From: Bacillota bacterium
Lineage (GTDB): Bacteria; Bacillota; Clostridia; Lachnospirales; Lachnospiraceae
NCBI GenBank assembly: GCA_023415475.1
Contig: JAEZKL010000023.1
Location: 26,427 to 90,426 of the forward strand
Reading direction: 5' to 3'
DNA: 64,000 nucleotides
Part shown: positions 42,666-51,283 of the stretch, in pieces
Numbering within the stretch: the first letter of the stretch is position 1
How the letters are laid out: every line of letters begins with the position of its first letter
Notes under the pieces: generated by a model
What the model was told of the DNA's origin: nothing
What the model saw: only the letters and a program-made list of their open reading frames with translations
The model's database searches: none
Made by a program: the position numbers and the translations under genes

Positions 42666-42722
42666 TTATTTAAGGAGGACATTTCCTCCTAAGCAAGTCT
42701 ATCTAACATTAATAATTCTATT
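42666..42722 (+). repeat. 57-bp direct repeat, unit 2
   Basis: Second copy; it runs straight into the true ribosome-binding site of dnaK. Confidence 0.92.
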
Positions 42723-42738
42723 AAGGAGGAAAATAAAC

Positions 42739-44619
42739 ATGGGTAAAATTATAGGTATTGACTTAGGTACAACAAATTCATGTGTAGCCGTTATGGAAGG
42801 CGGAAAGCCGGTAGTTATTGCTAATACAGAAGGTGCAAGAACAACACCTAGCGTTGTTGCATTTACAAAGACAGGAGAGCGTCTCGTTGGTGAGCCTGCA
42901 AAGCGTCAGGCAGTTACCAATTCCGATAAAACAATCTCTTCCATTAAGAGACATATGGGTACTGACTTCAGAGTAAAGATTGATGACAAGAGATATTCAC
43001 CCCAGGAAATCTCTGCAATGGTTCTACAGAAGCTGAAGGCAGATGCAGAAAGCTATTTGGGCGAGAAGGTTACAGAAGCAGTTATTACGGTTCCCGCTTA
43101 CTTTAACGATGCTCAGAGACAGGCGACTAAGGATGCAGGAAAGATTGCAGGTCTTGATGTTAAGAGAATTATCAATGAGCCTACCGCAGCAGCATTGTCA
43201 TATGGTCTTGATAACGAGCACGAGCAGAAGATTATGGTATATGACTTGGGTGGTGGTACCTTCGACGTATCTATTATTGATATCGGTGATGGTGTTATCG
43301 AAGTACTTGCAACCTCCGGTGACAACAGACTGGGCGGCGATGACTTCGACGATAGAGTTACCAGATACATGATCGATGAATTTAAGAAGTCTGACGGTGT
43401 TGACTTATCTACGGATAAGATGGCACTTCAGAGATTAAAGGAAGCAGCAGAGAAGGCTAAGAAGGAATTATCCTCTGCAACCACAACCAATATTAATCTT
43501 CCTTTCATTACAGCGACAGCAGAAGGTCCCAAGCACTTTGACATGAACTTGACCCGTGCTAAATTCGATGAGTTAACTCATGATTTAGTCGAGAGAACCG
43601 TAGTTCCCGTTCAGAATGCTCTTCGTGATGCAGGTCTTACTCCTGCGGACATTAAGAAGGTATTATTAGTAGGTGGTTCTACCAGAATCCCTGCTGTTCA
43701 GGATAAGGTTAGACAGTTAACCAATCAGGATCCTTCCAAGACTTTGAACCCGGATGAGTGTGTTGCTATCGGTGCTTCTATTCAGGGTGGTAAGTTAGCA
43801 GGCGATGCAGGTGCAGGTGACATCCTTCTTCTTGATGTAACTCCGTTGTCCCTTTCTATCGAGACCTTAGGTGGTGTTGCTACCAGATTAATCGAAAGAA
43901 ATACAACCATTCCTACCAAGAAGAGTCAGATATTCTCCACTGCAGCTGACAACCAGACCGCTGTTGACATCAATGTTGTACAGGGTGAGAGACAGTTCGC
44001 GAAGGATAATAAGAGCCTTGGACAATTCCGTCTGGACAGCATTCCGCCGGCAAGAAGAGGTGTTCCTCAGATTGAAGTTACCTTCGATATCGATGCAAAC
44101 GGTATTGTTAATGTATCTGCGAAGGATCTTGGAACTGGTAGAGAACAGCATATTACAATTACAGCAGGCTCTAACTTGTCAGATTCTGATATCGACAAGG
44201 CTGTAAGAGAAGCTGCAGAATATGAGGCACAGGATAAGAGACGTAAGGAAGCAGTAGATGTAAGAAACGATGCAGACTCAATGGTATTCCAGACAGAGAA
44301 GGCCCTCTCAGAGGTTGGCGATAAGATCGACGCAGCAGCAAAATCAACTGTAGAAGCTGATCTTGCAAGACTGAAGGAATTAATCGAGAAATCCAATCCC
44401 GAGGTTATGAGTGAAGGCGAAGTTGCTGATATTAAGTCTGCTAAGGATAAATTAATGGAGGATGCACAGGCCTTATTTGCTAAATTATATGAGCAGAGCG
44501 GTGCTGCCGGAGCAGGTCCTGATATGTCAGGTGCAGGCTTTAACGGAGGTCAGGCTGACGGTTCTACCGGCGGAAATTACGGTGATGATGTAGTTGACGG
44601 AGATTACCGCGAAGTATAA
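42739..44619 (+). CDS. dnaK: Chaperone protein DnaK (Hsp70)
   Basis: 626 residues. Nucleotide-binding motifs IIGIDLGTTNSCVAV (1-16), VPAYFNDAQRQATKDAG, and VYDLGGGTFDVSI near 170; the interdomain linker DILLLDVTPLSL near 370; and a substrate-binding domain and lid ending in a Gly-rich tail. Length is slightly short because the loop after residue 80 lacks the insert of Gram-negative DnaK, normal for Firmicutes. It is the central heat-shock chaperone, working with DnaJ and GrpE encoded on either side. Its leader has the unusual hairpin array. Confidence 0.98.
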   Translation: MGKIIGIDLGTTNSCVAVMEGGKPVVIANTEGARTTPSVVAFTKTGERLVGEPAKRQAVTNSDKTISSIKRHMGTDFRVKIDDKRYSPQEISAMVLQKLKADAESYLGEKVTEAVITVPAYFNDAQRQATKDAGKIAGLDVKRIINEPTAAALSYGLDNEHEQKIMVYDLGGGTFDVSIIDIGDGVIEVLATSGDNRLGGDDFDDRVTRYMIDEFKKSDGVDLSTDKMALQRLKEAAEKAKKELSSATTTNINLPFITATAEGPKHFDMNLTRAKFDELTHDLVERTVVPVQNALRDAGLTPADIKKVLLVGGSTRIPAVQDKVRQLTNQDPSKTLNPDECVAIGASIQGGKLAGDAGAGDILLLDVTPLSLSIETLGGVATRLIERNTTIPTKKSQIFSTAADNQTAVDINVVQGERQFAKDNKSLGQFRLDSIPPARRGVPQIEVTFDIDANGIVNVSAKDLGTGREQHITITAGSNLSDSDIDKAVREAAEYEAQDKRRKEAVDVRNDADSMVFQTEKALSEVGDKIDAAAKSTVEADLARLKELIEKSNPEVMSEGEVADIKSAKDKLMEDAQALFAKLYEQSGAAGAGPDMSGAGFNGGQADGSTGGNYGDDVVDGDYREV

Positions 44620-44670
44620 TCGGTTAGCTCCCTGAGCAACCGTATACAAGTTGAAATATGACCAATTTCG

Positions 44671-44705
44671 GGAAGGATGATTTTTATTGGTAAAATCATT
44701 CTTCC
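44671..44705 (+). terminator. Hairpin between dnaK and dnaJ
   Basis: GGAAGGATGATTTT pairs with AAAATCATTCTTCC (14 positions, one G-U). There is no U-tract, so it may be an RNA-processing or stabilising hairpin instead of a terminator. Confidence 0.5.
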
Positions 44706-44735
44706 TGACATGGGATTTTTCGAATAGATGCAATA

Positions 44736-44757
44736 AGGCGGTCAGTACTGACTGCCT
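44736..44757 (+). terminator. Second hairpin between dnaK and dnaJ
   Basis: AGGC-G-GTCAG, loop TA, CTGAC-T-GCCT, then ATTTGC. Weak terminator candidate. Confidence 0.45.
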
Positions 44758-44834
44758 ATTTGCGATTAACATAGGATGGAAACGTAAGGTTTCCTGATCG
44801 ATATAATGCATAGCTATGAAAGGTGAAGAGAACA

Positions 44835-45977
44835 ATGGCGGATAAACGAGATTATTATGAGGTCTTAGGTGTCAGCAGGACTGCGACGGATGACGAACTC
44901 AAAAAAGCATATAGACAACTCGCAAAGAAATACCACCCGGATACGAACCCGGGGGATAAAGCTGCAGAAGCGAAATTTAAAGAAGCCTCTGAGGCTTATG
45001 CCGTTCTAAGTGATGCTGACAAACGCAGGCAATATGATCAGTTCGGCCACGCAGCCTTTGAAGGGGGAGCCGGAGGCGGCGCCGGTGGGTTTGATTTCAG
45101 CTCCATGGATATGGGTGATATTTTTGGAGATATCTTTGGAGATCTGTTTGGAACACGATCCAGACGTGCCAATAATGGACCCATGCAGGGTGCAAACCTT
45201 CGTACTGCGGTCAGAATCACCTTTGAAGAAGCAGTTTTTGGTACAGAGAAGGAACTGGAGCTTACCCTGAAGGATGATTGTGCAACCTGTCATGGTACCG
45301 GTGCGAAGCCGGGAACTACAGCAGATACCTGTCAGAAATGTGGTGGTAAAGGCCAGGTTGTTTATACACAACAATCCCTGTTCGGTATGGTTCGTAACGT
45401 ACAGACCTGTCCGGATTGTAAGGGTACCGGTAAGATTATTAAGGATAAATGTGCGGATTGTTATGGATCCGGCTATATCAGCAGCAAGAAGAAAATAAAG
45501 GTTTCCATCCCGGGCGGAATTGATAGCGGTCAAAGTGTGAGAATCCGCAGCAAAGGAGAACCGGGTACCAACGGTGGTCCGAGAGGGGATCTCTTAGTAG
45601 AGGTTGAGGTTAGCAGACATCCGATTTTCCAGAGACAGGATTACGATATTTTCTCAACAGCACCGATATCCTATGCTACGGCAGTATTAGGCGGTGATAT
45701 TAAGATCAATACTGTGGATGGCGATGTGATTTATAATGTTAAACCAGGTACACAGACCGATACGAAGGTTCGTCTCAGAGAAAAAGGAGTTCCAAGCCTG
45801 AGAAATAAAGCAGTACGCGGTGATCACTATGTTACCCTGGTGGTACAGGTTCCTACTAATCTAAACTCTGAACAGAAGGATCTCTTGAAGAAATTCGATG
45901 ATGCCATGACCGGTAAGACAGATCGCGGTGCAGAAAGCACGGAGAACGAAAAGGGCAAGAAGAAGTTCTGGAAGTAA
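44835..45977 (+). CDS. dnaJ: Chaperone protein DnaJ
   Basis: 380 residues from ATG 44835 (MADKRDYYEVLGVSR), with AAGGTGAAG before it; the ATG at 44823 is spurious. The J domain has the HPD motif in KKYHPDTNPGD, followed by a Gly/Phe-rich region (GGAGGGAGGFDFSSMDMGD), four CxxCxGxG zinc repeats (CATCHGTG, CQKCGGKG, CPDCKGTG, CADCYGSG) and the C-terminal client-binding domains. It stimulates DnaK's ATPase and delivers clients. Its stop codon overlaps the start of repeat element A copy 3. Confidence 0.98.
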   Translation: MADKRDYYEVLGVSRTATDDELKKAYRQLAKKYHPDTNPGDKAAEAKFKEASEAYAVLSDADKRRQYDQFGHAAFEGGAGGGAGGFDFSSMDMGDIFGDIFGDLFGTRSRRANNGPMQGANLRTAVRITFEEAVFGTEKELELTLKDDCATCHGTGAKPGTTADTCQKCGGKGQVVYTQQSLFGMVRNVQTCPDCKGTGKIIKDKCADCYGSGYISSKKKIKVSIPGGIDSGQSVRIRSKGEPGTNGGPRGDLLVEVEVSRHPIFQRQDYDIFSTAPISYATAVLGGDIKINTVDGDVIYNVKPGTQTDTKVRLREKGVPSLRNKAVRGDHYVTLVVQVPTNLNSEQKDLLKKFDDAMTGKTDRGAESTENEKGKKKFWK

Positions 45978-46085
45978 AGGATTTTATAATGCAAAAATCC
46001 TTGGGAAGAACTATGGAGGAATTTAGCAAAGCAAATTCCTACTGGTTGCGCCATTGGAGCAAACTCCTTGTTCTTACGGTGTTTT
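45976..46085 (+). repeat. Dispersed hairpin element A, copy 3 (before prmA)
   Basis: A leading hairpin AAGGATTTT/AAAAATCCTT (45977-46002) and the core GGGAAGAAC (46003) to GTTCTTAC (46070), with an inner hairpin AGGAATTT/AAATTCCT (46018-46040) replacing the usual short one. It ends about 12 bases before the prmA ribosome-binding site. Confidence 0.68.
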
Positions 46086-46110
46086 GTAATATTTCGGAAA
46101 GGGATACTAT

Positions 46111-47070
46111 ATGAAGTGGACGAAATTCACATTGGATACAACGACAGAAGCAGTCGATCTGGTCAGTGATATGTTGAATGATTTAGGGATTGCCGGTATA
46201 GAGATCAGCGACAATGTTCCGATAACGGAAGAAGAGAGAAAGCAGATGTTTATCGACATCCTGCCGGAGCTTTCGGAGGATGATGGGACTGCTCAGGTCA
46301 GCTTTTATGTGGAGGTCGAGGAAGATATCGATGCTTTGACCAGTAAGGTAAGAGCAGGACTGGAAGAGCTGTCTGCCTATACCGAAATCGGAACAGGTAA
46401 AATTGAGATTTCTCAGACAGAAGATAAGGATTGGATCAATAATTGGAAGGAATTCTTCAAGCCCTTCCGTGTTGACGATACAATTGTCATCAAGCCCACC
46501 TGGGAAGAATTGACCGATCATAAGGAAGGGGATCTGATCATTGAGATTGATCCCGGTACCTCCTTCGGAACCGGAGCCCATGAGACGACTAAGCTTTGTA
46601 TCATCGGTATGAAACAGTATCTAGGACCGGATTCGGTTGTTCTTGATGCAGGAAGCGGCAGCGGTATTCTTTCCATCCTGGCGAAGAAGCTTGGTGCCAA
46701 GGAAGTTCTCGGAATGGATATCGACCCCAATGCAACAATTTCCGCAATCGATAATGCCGAAGTAAACCGTTTAGAGATAGAGAAGGGTAAGCTTAGCTTT
46801 ATTACCGGGAATATAATCGATGACGGTGAAATCCGAACAGAAATCGGTAAAAACAAATATGATATGGTAGTTGCTAATATATTGGCGGATGTTATCATAC
46901 CCTTATCCGATGTAATCGGCGAAAATCTCAAGGACGGAGGAATATTCATCAGCTCTGGGATTATATATATGAAAGAAGAAGTGGTAAGAGAAGCGCTCCT
47001 AAAAAACAACTTTACGATTTTGGACGTAATCAAAATGGGAGACTGGGTTTCATTTATTGCTCAAAAATAA
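46111..47070 (+). CDS. prmA: Ribosomal protein L11 methyltransferase
   Basis: 319 residues. The N-terminal substrate-recognition domain (about 1-90) precedes the SAM-binding domain with IDPGTSFGTGAHETTKLC, VLDAGSGSGILSILAKKLGA (motif I) and VVANILADVI near 255 (motif post I). PrmA trimethylates ribosomal protein L11. Its place after dnaJ is conserved in Firmicutes. The gap to dnaJ is filled by repeat element A, so its expression may depend on that element. Confidence 0.96.
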   Translation: MKWTKFTLDTTTEAVDLVSDMLNDLGIAGIEISDNVPITEEERKQMFIDILPELSEDDGTAQVSFYVEVEEDIDALTSKVRAGLEELSAYTEIGTGKIEISQTEDKDWINNWKEFFKPFRVDDTIVIKPTWEELTDHKEGDLIIEIDPGTSFGTGAHETTKLCIIGMKQYLGPDSVVLDAGSGSGILSILAKKLGAKEVLGMDIDPNATISAIDNAEVNRLEIEKGKLSFITGNIIDDGEIRTEIGKNKYDMVVANILADVIIPLSDVIGENLKDGGIFISSGIIYMKEEVVREALLKNNFTILDVIKMGDWVSFIAQK

Positions 47071-47136
47071 ATGCTTCGACTATAAATAGCAATTCATAAC
47101 GGAATCGATGAAGGCTCTGCCTTTATCGTTAAAATA

Positions 47137-47168
47137 CTCCCGGAAGTATTCACGGATACTTCCGGGAG
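47137..47168. terminator. Terminator between prmA and the cryptic lipoprotein frame
   Basis: CTCCCGGAAGTAT and ATACTTCCGGGAG form a perfect 13-pair stem with loop TCACGG. On the minus strand TATTTTAAC follows, on the plus strand only ATTTAG. Confidence 0.88.
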
Positions 47169-47170
47169 AT

Positions 47171-47335
47171 TTAGTGTTCTGAGATTATGGCAGTCAATGT
47201 GGAAGCTTCTTGTTCTGTCATTTGGCTTTCTGCCTCTTCAATCATGGTCAGATCCTTTGTGGTTAGTGCAGAGGAGCAGCCTCCGAGGCTTAATGCAGAA
47301 ACCAATGTAAGTACGATATAAATAAATCTTTTCGT
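47171..47335 (-). pseudogene. Small lipoprotein gene with ACG in the start position
   Basis: The frame reads TKRFIYIVLTLVSALSLGGC followed by SSALTTKDLTMIEEAESQMT and EQEASTLTAIISEH, then stop. It is a textbook lipoprotein signal peptide with the lipobox LGGC at Cys20, and AAAGAGGG lies just upstream. The expected ATG of an 'MKRFIY' start is ACG (47335-47333). Either the start codon was lost by one T-to-C change or translation begins at ACG. No ATG, GTG or TTG is available upstream in frame before a stop. The product would be 54 residues; no family recognised. Confidence 0.6.
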
Positions 47336-47471
47336 AAAATCCCTCTTTCTTAATTCGTGATTAATGGACTCATACCAAGAAGATATTCATGAATCACTTA
47401 GTGTAAAAAAACAATTGGTCTATTATAATGAATAGACGATAATTAAGAAAGAAATGTTTCATAATATTTGT

Positions 47472-47804
47472 TTACTTTCTTTTAAATCGATTACTCGTAT
47501 TCACATAGATTAGACAACCTATGGTAAAGGCGATGAGAGCTGTGGTTGACAGAGAGATTAACCAGATAATCTCATAAATTCCTCCTATTATGGCAAAAAC
47601 TAAAATTATCGCAATGACAAATAGCATATTTCCTACAAAGCGACAGAGTGCCTTTTCGTCGTATTTTGCTTTTTGCTCCTTTGACAGCATATTATATCCG
47701 GATATAAGAAAAGCCCCTCTTCCGGAGCGTAATACAACTCCTAAGCCGATAAATATCAGCAATATAAATCCTGTTACGATAATGCCGATCAAATCCTCGT
47801 TCAT
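47472..47804 (-). CDS. DUF3784-like small membrane protein
   Basis: 110 residues with three hydrophobic spans: IIVTGFILLIFIGLGVVLRSG, NMLFVIAIILVFAIIGGIYEI and ISLSTTALIAFTIGCLIYV. The middle sequence FLISGYNMLSKEQKAKYDEKALCRFVGN (the conserved part being GYNMLSKEEKxKYD) identifies the DUF3784 family of Firmicutes, whose function is unknown. The start ATG is preceded by GGGAGG on the minus strand. It is transcribed away from rsmE. Confidence 0.85.
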   Translation of the reverse strand: MNEDLIGIIVTGFILLIFIGLGVVLRSGRGAFLISGYNMLSKEQKAKYDEKALCRFVGNMLFVIAIILVFAIIGGIYEIIWLISLSTTALIAFTIGCLIYVNTSNRFKRK

Positions 47805-47961
47805 AATAACCTCCCTTTCGTATCAAAGCAACTTCGAGTAGCGTATCTCCGGGAAATAAGCCTTGAAATTTGTAATGTTTCCATAATGTCAGCTTACTAT
47901 AAGATTAGAACTTAATATGAATAATCACCTTAATAAATACTTAAAAGTAGATTAAAAAAGC

Positions 47962-47990
47962 TTGAACATATGTTCTTGTTGAGATATAAT
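47962..47990 (+). promoter_or_regulatory. rsmE-relQ promoter
   Basis: TTGAAC at 47962-47967, 17-base spacer, TATAAT at 47985-47990. The LexA-type box overlaps the -35 hexamer. Confidence 0.75.
47964..47975. promoter_or_regulatory. LexA (SOS) box
   Basis: GAACATATGTTC, a perfect match to the Gram-positive LexA consensus GAAC-N4-GTTC and a complete palindrome. It overlaps the -35 region of the rsmE promoter. Confidence 0.72.
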
Positions 47991-48072
47991 AGCATTGGAT
48001 GTATATACCATTTTCATGCCTACGGATAACAGCAGTTTAATACAATTAATGTGAAAAATCAAGGAGCGAACC

Positions 48073-48816
48073 ATGCATCGTTTTTATGTAAATCAGAAGC
48101 AAGTAACGGATCAGATGGTACGGATAACCGGACCAGACGTTAATCATATTAAGAATGTACTTCGGATGAAACCGGGCGAAGAAATCATAATTTGCAATGG
48201 ACAAGGAAAAGATTGTTATTGTATAATTGATAGGGTATCTGAGAACGAGATCATTGCATTAATGCAGACCGTAAAGGATACGGACTCAGAGCTTGGAACC
48301 AGAATAACCCTATTTCAGGGGCTGCCGAAGTCAGATAAGATGGAGCTAATTATACAGAAAGCAGTTGAGCTTGGTGTACATGAAATTGTTCCGGTTATGA
48401 CAAAGCGAGTAATCGTAAAATTAGATGATAAGAAGAAGGAAGAAAAGAAGCTGGAGCGATGGCAGGCAATCGCAGAAGGAGCTGCAAAGCAATCCGGACG
48501 CGGCATCATACCAATCATCAAACCGGTTCAAACCTACGCCCAAGCAATTGAATATGCAAAAAACTTTGATAAAAATATCATTCCTTATGAGAATGCAAAG
48601 GGGATGCAGTATACAAGAGACATTATGAACGGTCTTTCAAAACACAAAACAGTTGGAGTATTTATCGGGCCTGAGGGTGGTTTTGAAGAGGCTGAAGTCG
48701 ATCGTGCAAAGCAGGTGGGAATTGACCCGATTACACTTGGCAAACGTATTCTACGCACAGAGACAGCCGGTTTGGCTGTACTGGCAATGATGGTACTGGT
48801 TTTAGATGAGGTATAA
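48073..48816 (+). CDS. rsmE: 16S rRNA (uracil1498-N3)-methyltransferase
   Basis: 247 residues. A PUA-like N-terminal domain (MHRFYVNQKQV ... ITGPDVNHIKNVLRMKPGEE, conserved HIxxVLRxxxGD) is followed by a SPOUT methyltransferase domain with LFQGLPKSDKMELIIQKAVELGV, IGPEGGFEEAEVD and LGKRILRTETAGLAVLAM, the trefoil-knot SAM site. RsmE methylates U1498 of 16S rRNA. The ATG has AAGGAGCG upstream. In many Firmicutes it follows prmA directly, whereas here three minus-strand or cryptic units intervene. Confidence 0.96.
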   Translation: MHRFYVNQKQVTDQMVRITGPDVNHIKNVLRMKPGEEIIICNGQGKDCYCIIDRVSENEIIALMQTVKDTDSELGTRITLFQGLPKSDKMELIIQKAVELGVHEIVPVMTKRVIVKLDDKKKEEKKLERWQAIAEGAAKQSGRGIIPIIKPVQTYAQAIEYAKNFDKNIIPYENAKGMQYTRDIMNGLSKHKTVGVFIGPEGGFEEAEVDRAKQVGIDPITLGKRILRTETAGLAVLAMMVLVLDEV

Positions 48817-48869
48817 TCGGTACTACTTTTACCGGAAATAACAATGGTTATATAGGAGGTAAATAATTA

Positions 48870-49673
48870 ATGGAGATACATCTATGGAGAGAGATACTGG
48901 ATCCTTATGCCTTGGCTGTTGACGAATTAATCATAAAATTTAATCATATCATTGATGAATACCGGCACGTAGGTGTCTATTCTCCAATCGAGCAAGTGAC
49001 TGGTCGTGTCAAGACTATTTCAAGTATTTTAGAAAAAGCGCAAAAGAAGAATCTGGATCTCGCCAATTTTGAAGAGAAGATTGACGATATCGCCGGAATT
49101 CGTATTATTTGTCAATTTGTTGAAGATATCTATAAGGTAGTTGATATCATCAAGAATAGATCCGATATGAGGATTAAGAATGAGAAGGATTATATCAACA
49201 ATATGAAAAAGAGCGGCTACCGTTCCTATCATTTGATTGTATACTATGATGTGGAGACTCTGAAGGGTAAGAAATCGCTACAGGTTGAGATACAGATCCG
49301 GACGCTGGCGATGAATTTCTGGGCGACAATAGAGCATTCCCTGCAGTATAAGTACAAGCAGAATATGCCGGAGCATATCAGGGAGCGCTTAACCTCTGCT
49401 GCCGAGGCTATCTTAATCCTTGACCGGGAAATGAGCGTAGTCAGAGATGAGATCATGGATGCACAGAATTCCTTTACAATAAAGGCTAATATAGTAGCTG
49501 ACATTCTTACAAACATTCAGAATTTATATAAAGTAGCAAATAAGCAGGAGGTAGTGTCAATTCAGGATGAATTCTTCCGTATCTATCAGAGCGGTGATCA
49601 GACAGAACTGGCGAGATTCAGCAAGGAGTTGGACCTGATTTCAGCTCGATATCGTGCTCAGAGCTTGCGATAA
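48870..49673 (+). CDS. relQ: Small alarmone synthetase, RelQ/YjbM type
   Basis: 267 residues. Only the (p)ppGpp synthetase domain is present, with GRVKTISSILEKAQ near 55 (ATP site), DIAGIRIICQFVEDIY near 75, NNMKKSGYRSYHLIV near 115 (GTP site) and EIQIRTLAMNFWATIEHSLQYKYK near 145 (conserved EIQIRT and WA..EH). No hydrolase, TGS or ACT domain exists, so it makes but does not degrade the alarmone. It follows rsmE by 53 bases, with GGAGGT upstream, so it should share the promoter that overlaps the LexA box. Confidence 0.95.
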   Translation: MEIHLWREILDPYALAVDELIIKFNHIIDEYRHVGVYSPIEQVTGRVKTISSILEKAQKKNLDLANFEEKIDDIAGIRIICQFVEDIYKVVDIIKNRSDMRIKNEKDYINNMKKSGYRSYHLIVYYDVETLKGKKSLQVEIQIRTLAMNFWATIEHSLQYKYKQNMPEHIRERLTSAAEAILILDREMSVVRDEIMDAQNSFTIKANIVADILTNIQNLYKVANKQEVVSIQDEFFRIYQSGDQTELARFSKELDLISARYRAQSLR

Positions 49674-49684
49674 GACAAATGAGA

Positions 49685-49716
49685 CTTTCGCATAATAATA
49701 ACCTATTATGCGAAAG
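49685..49716 (+). terminator. Hairpin between relQ and the rRNA methyltransferase gene
   Basis: CTTTCGCATAATA and TATTATGCGAAAG form a perfect 13-pair stem, followed by CCTTATCATT. Lacks a U-tract, so partial termination at best. Confidence 0.55.
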
Positions 49717-49750
49717 CCTTATCATTATTGATGAAAAATGGAGATAAAAA

Positions 49751-51256
49751 ATGAATCTACCTAAATTATTTGAGGACAGAATGAGAAAACTTTTGGGGGA
49801 GGAATATGAAGCGTATCTGAAGTGCTATGAGAAACCGCATTTTGGCGGAGTACGTGTGAATACTCTGAAGGCTACCCCGGAAGAATTCGAAGACATCTGT
49901 CCTTTTTCTATAAAAAGAATACCCTGGGTCAGTAATGGCTATTACTATGATACACAGGAGCAGCCGGCGAAGCATCCTTATTATTACGGAGGATTATATT
50001 ATATTCAGGAGCCGAGTGCTATGACTCCGGCAAGTCTACTGCCGATTCAGCCGGGAGATAAGGTACTGGATGTGTGTGCGGCTCCCGGCGGTAAGAGTAC
50101 GGAGCTGGGTGCAAGGCTACAGGGAGAAGGTATTCTGGTGTCCAATGATATCAGTAATTCCAGAGCCAAGGCATTGCTTAAGAATATCGAGCTGTTCGGC
50201 ATCCGTAATGCTTTGGTGCTGTCGGAGGCTCCGAATAAGCTGGTGGATTATTTTGAAGGTTATTTTGATAAGATATTAATCGATGCCCCATGTTCCGGTG
50301 AAGGAATGTTCCGTAAGAGTCCCGCAATAATGAAGAACTGGGAGCAGTACGGAGTGGATTATTATAATAAGCTGCAGAAGGAAATAATATTGTTTGCAGC
50401 GAAGATGCTAAAGCCGGGCGGGTTTATGCTATATTCGACCTGTACCTTTTCTCCCGAGGAGAATGAAGGTACCATTGCTTATCTGATGGAGCAATGCCCT
50501 GAGTTTCATGTAGTGGAAGCTATTCCGGGAGAAGAGTGGCAGAAGGAATACAGTTTATCCTATGAAGGCTTTGACCAAGGAAAGCCCCATTGGCTTGATG
50601 AACTTGCCAATCCGCCTCAGATCTCTCCGGAACATAGGGAAGAATTGAAAAATTGTATTCGTTTATGGCCCCATAGGATTGACGGTGAAGGACATTTTAT
50701 AACCTTGCTCCATAAAAGGAAAGAGGAAGCTTCAGATATAGCTCGGATGCCTTCCTCCTTTGAGAAGGAGATGAAGCCGAATAAGGCAGGTAGAAATACG
50801 GGAAGCCCTTCACTTCAGAATTCATTGGGGAAGAATAAAAGTATCATCTCCGACGAAGCATTGGAATTCATCAAGGAACTAAACTTCCCGGTGAAGGAAG
50901 AGCTGCTTCATGTTCATGAGGATCGGCTGTATCTTCTACCCGAAGGATTACCGGATCTCAAGGGACTTCGTATCATGAGACAGGGTTTACTGCTTGGTGA
51001 GATGAAGAAACAGCGCTTTGAACCCTCTCAAGCACTGGCCTGCGCTCTTACTACGAAGGATTATGATAAGCAATTGAGATTTAAGGTAGATGATCCTAAC
51101 ATCATCCGCTATCTGAAATGTGAATCCATCGAACTGGAGCAGGAACTGGAGGATGGCTGGTATCTGGTTTGTGTTGAGAATTTCCCGTTGGGATGGTTAA
51201 AGGCAGCGAAGCACAGCTATAAGAACAAATACCTACCCGGTTGGAGATGGATTTAG
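49751..51256 (+). CDS. RsmF/RsmB-like rRNA (cytosine-5) methyltransferase
   Basis: 501 residues. The NOL1/NOP2/sun catalytic domain has DVCAAPGGKSTELG (SAM site) near 110, IDAPCSGEGMF (Cys of motif IV) near 185 and YSTCTFSPEENE (motif VI, catalytic Cys) near 225. The C-terminal part (about 330-501: LHVHEDRLYLLPEGLPDLKGLRIMRQGLLLGE) contains the PUA-like domain of the RsmF/YebU class. It forms m5C in rRNA or tRNA; the exact target in clostridia is uncertain. The following pseudouridine synthase begins 28 bases on. Confidence 0.94.
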   Translation: MNLPKLFEDRMRKLLGEEYEAYLKCYEKPHFGGVRVNTLKATPEEFEDICPFSIKRIPWVSNGYYYDTQEQPAKHPYYYGGLYYIQEPSAMTPASLLPIQPGDKVLDVCAAPGGKSTELGARLQGEGILVSNDISNSRAKALLKNIELFGIRNALVLSEAPNKLVDYFEGYFDKILIDAPCSGEGMFRKSPAIMKNWEQYGVDYYNKLQKEIILFAAKMLKPGGFMLYSTCTFSPEENEGTIAYLMEQCPEFHVVEAIPGEEWQKEYSLSYEGFDQGKPHWLDELANPPQISPEHREELKNCIRLWPHRIDGEGHFITLLHKRKEEASDIARMPSSFEKEMKPNKAGRNTGSPSLQNSLGKNKSIISDEALEFIKELNFPVKEELLHVHEDRLYLLPEGLPDLKGLRIMRQGLLLGEMKKQRFEPSQALACALTTKDYDKQLRFKVDDPNIIRYLKCESIELEQELEDGWYLVCVENFPLGWLKAAKHSYKNKYLPGWRWI

Positions 51257-51283
51257 TGTGAGATAGTAGTATGGAGGGTTATT

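Larger units (their letters stand above)
42478..42738 (+). promoter_or_regulatory. dnaK leader with four Shine-Dalgarno-bearing hairpins
   Basis: Four short hairpins, at 42479-42503, 42530-42552, 42618-42643 and 42670-42692, each pair an SD-like AGGAGGA (AGGAGAA in the first) with TCCTCCT. The true SD, AAGGAGGA at 42723-42730, has the same sequence and the same upstream context. A 57-base direct repeat (42526-42582 and 42666-42722) includes one hairpin each. Any CCTCC arm could also pair with the true SD, so a translational switch such as an RNA thermometer is possible. No -10/-35 pair was found here. Confidence 0.75.
47071..47471. other. Intergenic region of about 400 bp with a cryptic lipoprotein frame
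   Basis: The region between prmA and the DUF3784-like gene contains a strong hairpin (47137-47168) and a 54-codon lipoprotein-like frame on the minus strand. The remaining 135 bases up to 47471 are AT-rich and look empty. Confidence 0.5.

Noticed and set aside
42478..42722. CRISPR-like array
   Set aside because: Repeats are irregularly spaced, differ in length, and carry SD sequences; there are no equal-sized unique spacers and no cas genes.
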